Shown in pieces: positions 63,861-64,000 of a stretch of 64,000 nucleotides of DNA. The notes under the pieces were generated by a model. It searched no databases. It saw nothing but the letters and a program-made list of their open reading frames with translations, and had not been told where the DNA came from. Positions within the stretch are counted from its first letter, which is position 1. Every line of letters begins with the position of its first letter. Source of the DNA: Candidatus Rokuibacteriota bacterium (GTDB lineage: Bacteria > Methylomirabilota > Methylomirabilia > Rokubacteriales > CSP1-6); contig QHSP01000020.1 of NCBI GenBank assembly GCA_003220495.1, forward strand, positions 52,050-116,049, read 5' to 3'. The position numbers and the translations under genes are program-made.

Positions 63861-64000
63861 GCGAACGCGGGCACCGACTACGAGAGCGCACGCAGAGGGC
63901 TGATGGACTCGCTCGGCGGCATCCCGATCGGACGCCCAGCCCGGCCCAAAGAAGTAGCGGATCTCATCGCCTTCCTCGTCTCGCCGCTCGCGGCCTCTAT
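63861..64000 (+). pseudogene. Short-chain dehydrogenase (SDR), 5'-truncated, continues past window
   Basis: The frame reads AGTDYESARRGLMDSLGGIP, IGRPARPKEVADLIAFLVSP and LAAS, the C-terminal part of SDR oxidoreductases (the alphaF-G region and the P-x-E-V-A-x-x-I-x-F-L block). No N-terminal Rossmann or Y-x3-K part precedes it; the same frame has the small ORF's stop at 63840. Either a 5'-deleted remnant or, less likely, a short protein starting at ATG 63903. Confidence 0.7.

Overview
The window is a GC-rich, gene-dense stretch of a Gram-negative (LPS-making) bacterial chromosome. Almost every gene is on the plus strand from the left edge to about 56.7 kb, with starts overlapping the previous stop (ATGA or GTGA). 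It carries lipid A and heptose pathways, BamA, LolCD, Lnt, an IHF pair and an RpoS-type sigma factor. It lacks an S10-type or 16S marker. The overall gene content and order fit a deltaproteobacterial-grade lineage, most likely Rokubacteria/Methylomirabilota; this placement is inference from gene order and composition, not from a marker tree.

Layout: (1) 0-6.5 kb: end of a metallophosphoesterase, lnt, prfB with an intact programmed +1 frameshift, lysS, lolC/E, lolD. (2) 6.6-11.9 kb: clpC, bamA, skp. (3) 11.9-29.2 kb: one long lipid A/core operon: lpxD, lpxA, a GnnA-like oxidoreductase, lpxI, lpxB, an acyltransferase, waaA, lpxK, a heptosyltransferase, four GT4 glycosyltransferases, gmhB, split hldE (kinase and adenylyltransferase), a second heptosyltransferase and a WaaE-like GT2. 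(4) 29.2-32.2 kb: trpS (with a putative 4Fe-4S motif), scpA, scpB, rluB. (5) 32.2-40.4 kb: from a clear sigma70-type promoter, pheA, hisC, tyrA, a cmk-plsC fusion, rpsA, sppA, then ihfB and a HIT protein. (6) 40.4-52.8 kb: mutS, mutL, miaA, hflX, pgsA, a DUF512 radical-SAM-like protein, der, DUF3047, a SPOR protein, ihfA, merR. (7) 52.8-56.7 kb: a surE-pcm-nlpD-rpoS stationary-phase cluster interrupted by tRNA-Pro(CGG) and acyP and preceded by tRNA-Pro(GGG).

From 56.7 kb on the character changes: both strands are used, spacing is loose, genes are small and mostly unrecognised, and several are broken. This zone holds tRNA-Arg(CCT), a di-haem lipoprotein oxidoreductase, two proteins sharing a twin DRRxGERR motif, a small Cys protein with a decayed inverted copy nearby, a frameshifted DedA tail, remnants of a histidine kinase and of a SIR2-like gene, a Cys-rich zinc-ribbon-like protein, a 29-residue Lys/Arg-rich ORF, and the tail of a 5'-truncated SDR gene at the window end. 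No IS element, CRISPR array or complete defence system was found.

The most noteworthy points are the Cmk-PlsC fusion, the 4Fe-4S-type TrpRS, the combination of an atypical LpxA with a GnnA-like enzyme, the DRRxGERR domain pair and the decayed accessory zone.
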